Position numbers and translations under genes: made by a program. 6,273 bases of DNA from Coleofasciculus sp. S288 (GTDB lineage Bacteria > Cyanobacteriota > Cyanobacteriia > Cyanobacteriales > Coleofasciculaceae): assembly GCA_020216575.1 (NCBI GenBank), contig JAIUYC010000256.1:1-6273 (forward strand). The letters are read 5' to 3'. Positions 6,176-6,273 of this stretch are shown here, piece after piece. The notes beneath the pieces are model-generated. The model saw only the letters and a list, made by a program, of their open reading frames with translations. It searched no databases and was not told where the DNA came from. Each line of letters opens with the position of its first letter. The stretch's first letter is position 1.

Positions 6176-6273
6176 CTAATTAAAACTGGACAAATCAAAG
6201 ATTTTTTGTTTTAAGGTATTAAATTCAAGGGGTTTGTGAAGGTAATCGTCAGCTCCATATTCTAGGGCTGTCT
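6176..6273 (-). CDS. Response-regulator receiver domain protein, C-terminal end only
   Basis: The minus-strand frame entering at the right edge encodes the last 31 residues of a protein and stops at TAG (6178-6176). It begins TALEYGADDYLHKPLEF, which matches the end of a receiver domain: the GADDY helix-strand junction, then the conserved Lys-Pro (here LHKP rather than the usual LTKP) and the start of the last helix. The protein ends about 17 residues after this Lys-Pro, so the receiver is its C-terminal domain, either as a single-domain regulator or as the tail of a hybrid kinase; the rest lies outside the window. The stop overlaps the ribosome site of the receiver remnant, and the cyclase gene follows 155 bases on, so these probably share a transcript. 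Confidence 0.85.
   Translation of the reverse strand, partial: TALEYGADDYLHKPLEFNTLKQKIFDLSSFN

Noticed and set aside
6166..6198. Earlier start at 6198 for the receiver remnant frame
   Set aside because: The extra 11 residues lie in the coding end of the upstream receiver gene, show no similarity to the cyclase N terminus, and the GAGAGG ribosome site points to the ATG at 6165.

Overview
The window looks like cyanobacterial chromosome. Perfect copies of the HIP1 octamer GCGATCGC begin at 593, 1924, 2621, 3526, 4330 and 5179, about one per kilobase against roughly 0.1 expected by chance in 6.3 kb. The spacers carry heptamer tandem repeats and short dispersed repeats of the kind common in filamentous cyanobacteria. 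The large signalling protein also has the domain plan of the cyanobacterial CyaC-type adenylate cyclases. Genus cannot be decided from this sequence.

Layout, left to right. (1) 1-1544, plus strand: a 5'-truncated M14 zinc carboxypeptidase with all zinc ligands and the catalytic Glu visible. (2) 1545-1701: a spacer with a hairpin and two blocks of heptamer repeats. (3) 1702-2568, plus: a four-helix membrane protein with a divergent GGDEF domain, notably AT-richer than its neighbours. (4) 2569-3077: a spacer between convergent genes. It holds a candidate unlisted 29-residue single-pass membrane peptide on the minus strand (2599-2688), with its own promoter-like sequence and a perfect AT-rich inverted repeat, followed by dispersed repeats. 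(5) 3078-6020, minus: a 980-residue hybrid sensor kinase / adenylate cyclase (REC-PAS-HisKA-HATPase-REC-class III cyclase-TPR-like tail). (6) 6021-6175, minus: a leader containing a decayed partial copy of the 5' end of that same gene. (7) 6176-6273, minus: the last 31 codons of a response-regulator receiver domain from a gene that continues past the right edge.

The minus-strand genes form a likely signalling operon: an upstream receiver protein, then the CyaC-like phosphorelay cyclase that should make cAMP when phosphorylated. The convergent GGDEF protein belongs to cyclic-di-GMP signalling, but its guanine-contact residues are altered while the inhibitory RxxD site is kept, so it may bind rather than make the nucleotide. 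The carboxypeptidase has no evident functional link to the signalling genes. The points most worth checking are the 29-residue membrane peptide with its operator-like palindrome, and the truncated tandem receiver duplicate in front of the cyclase gene.
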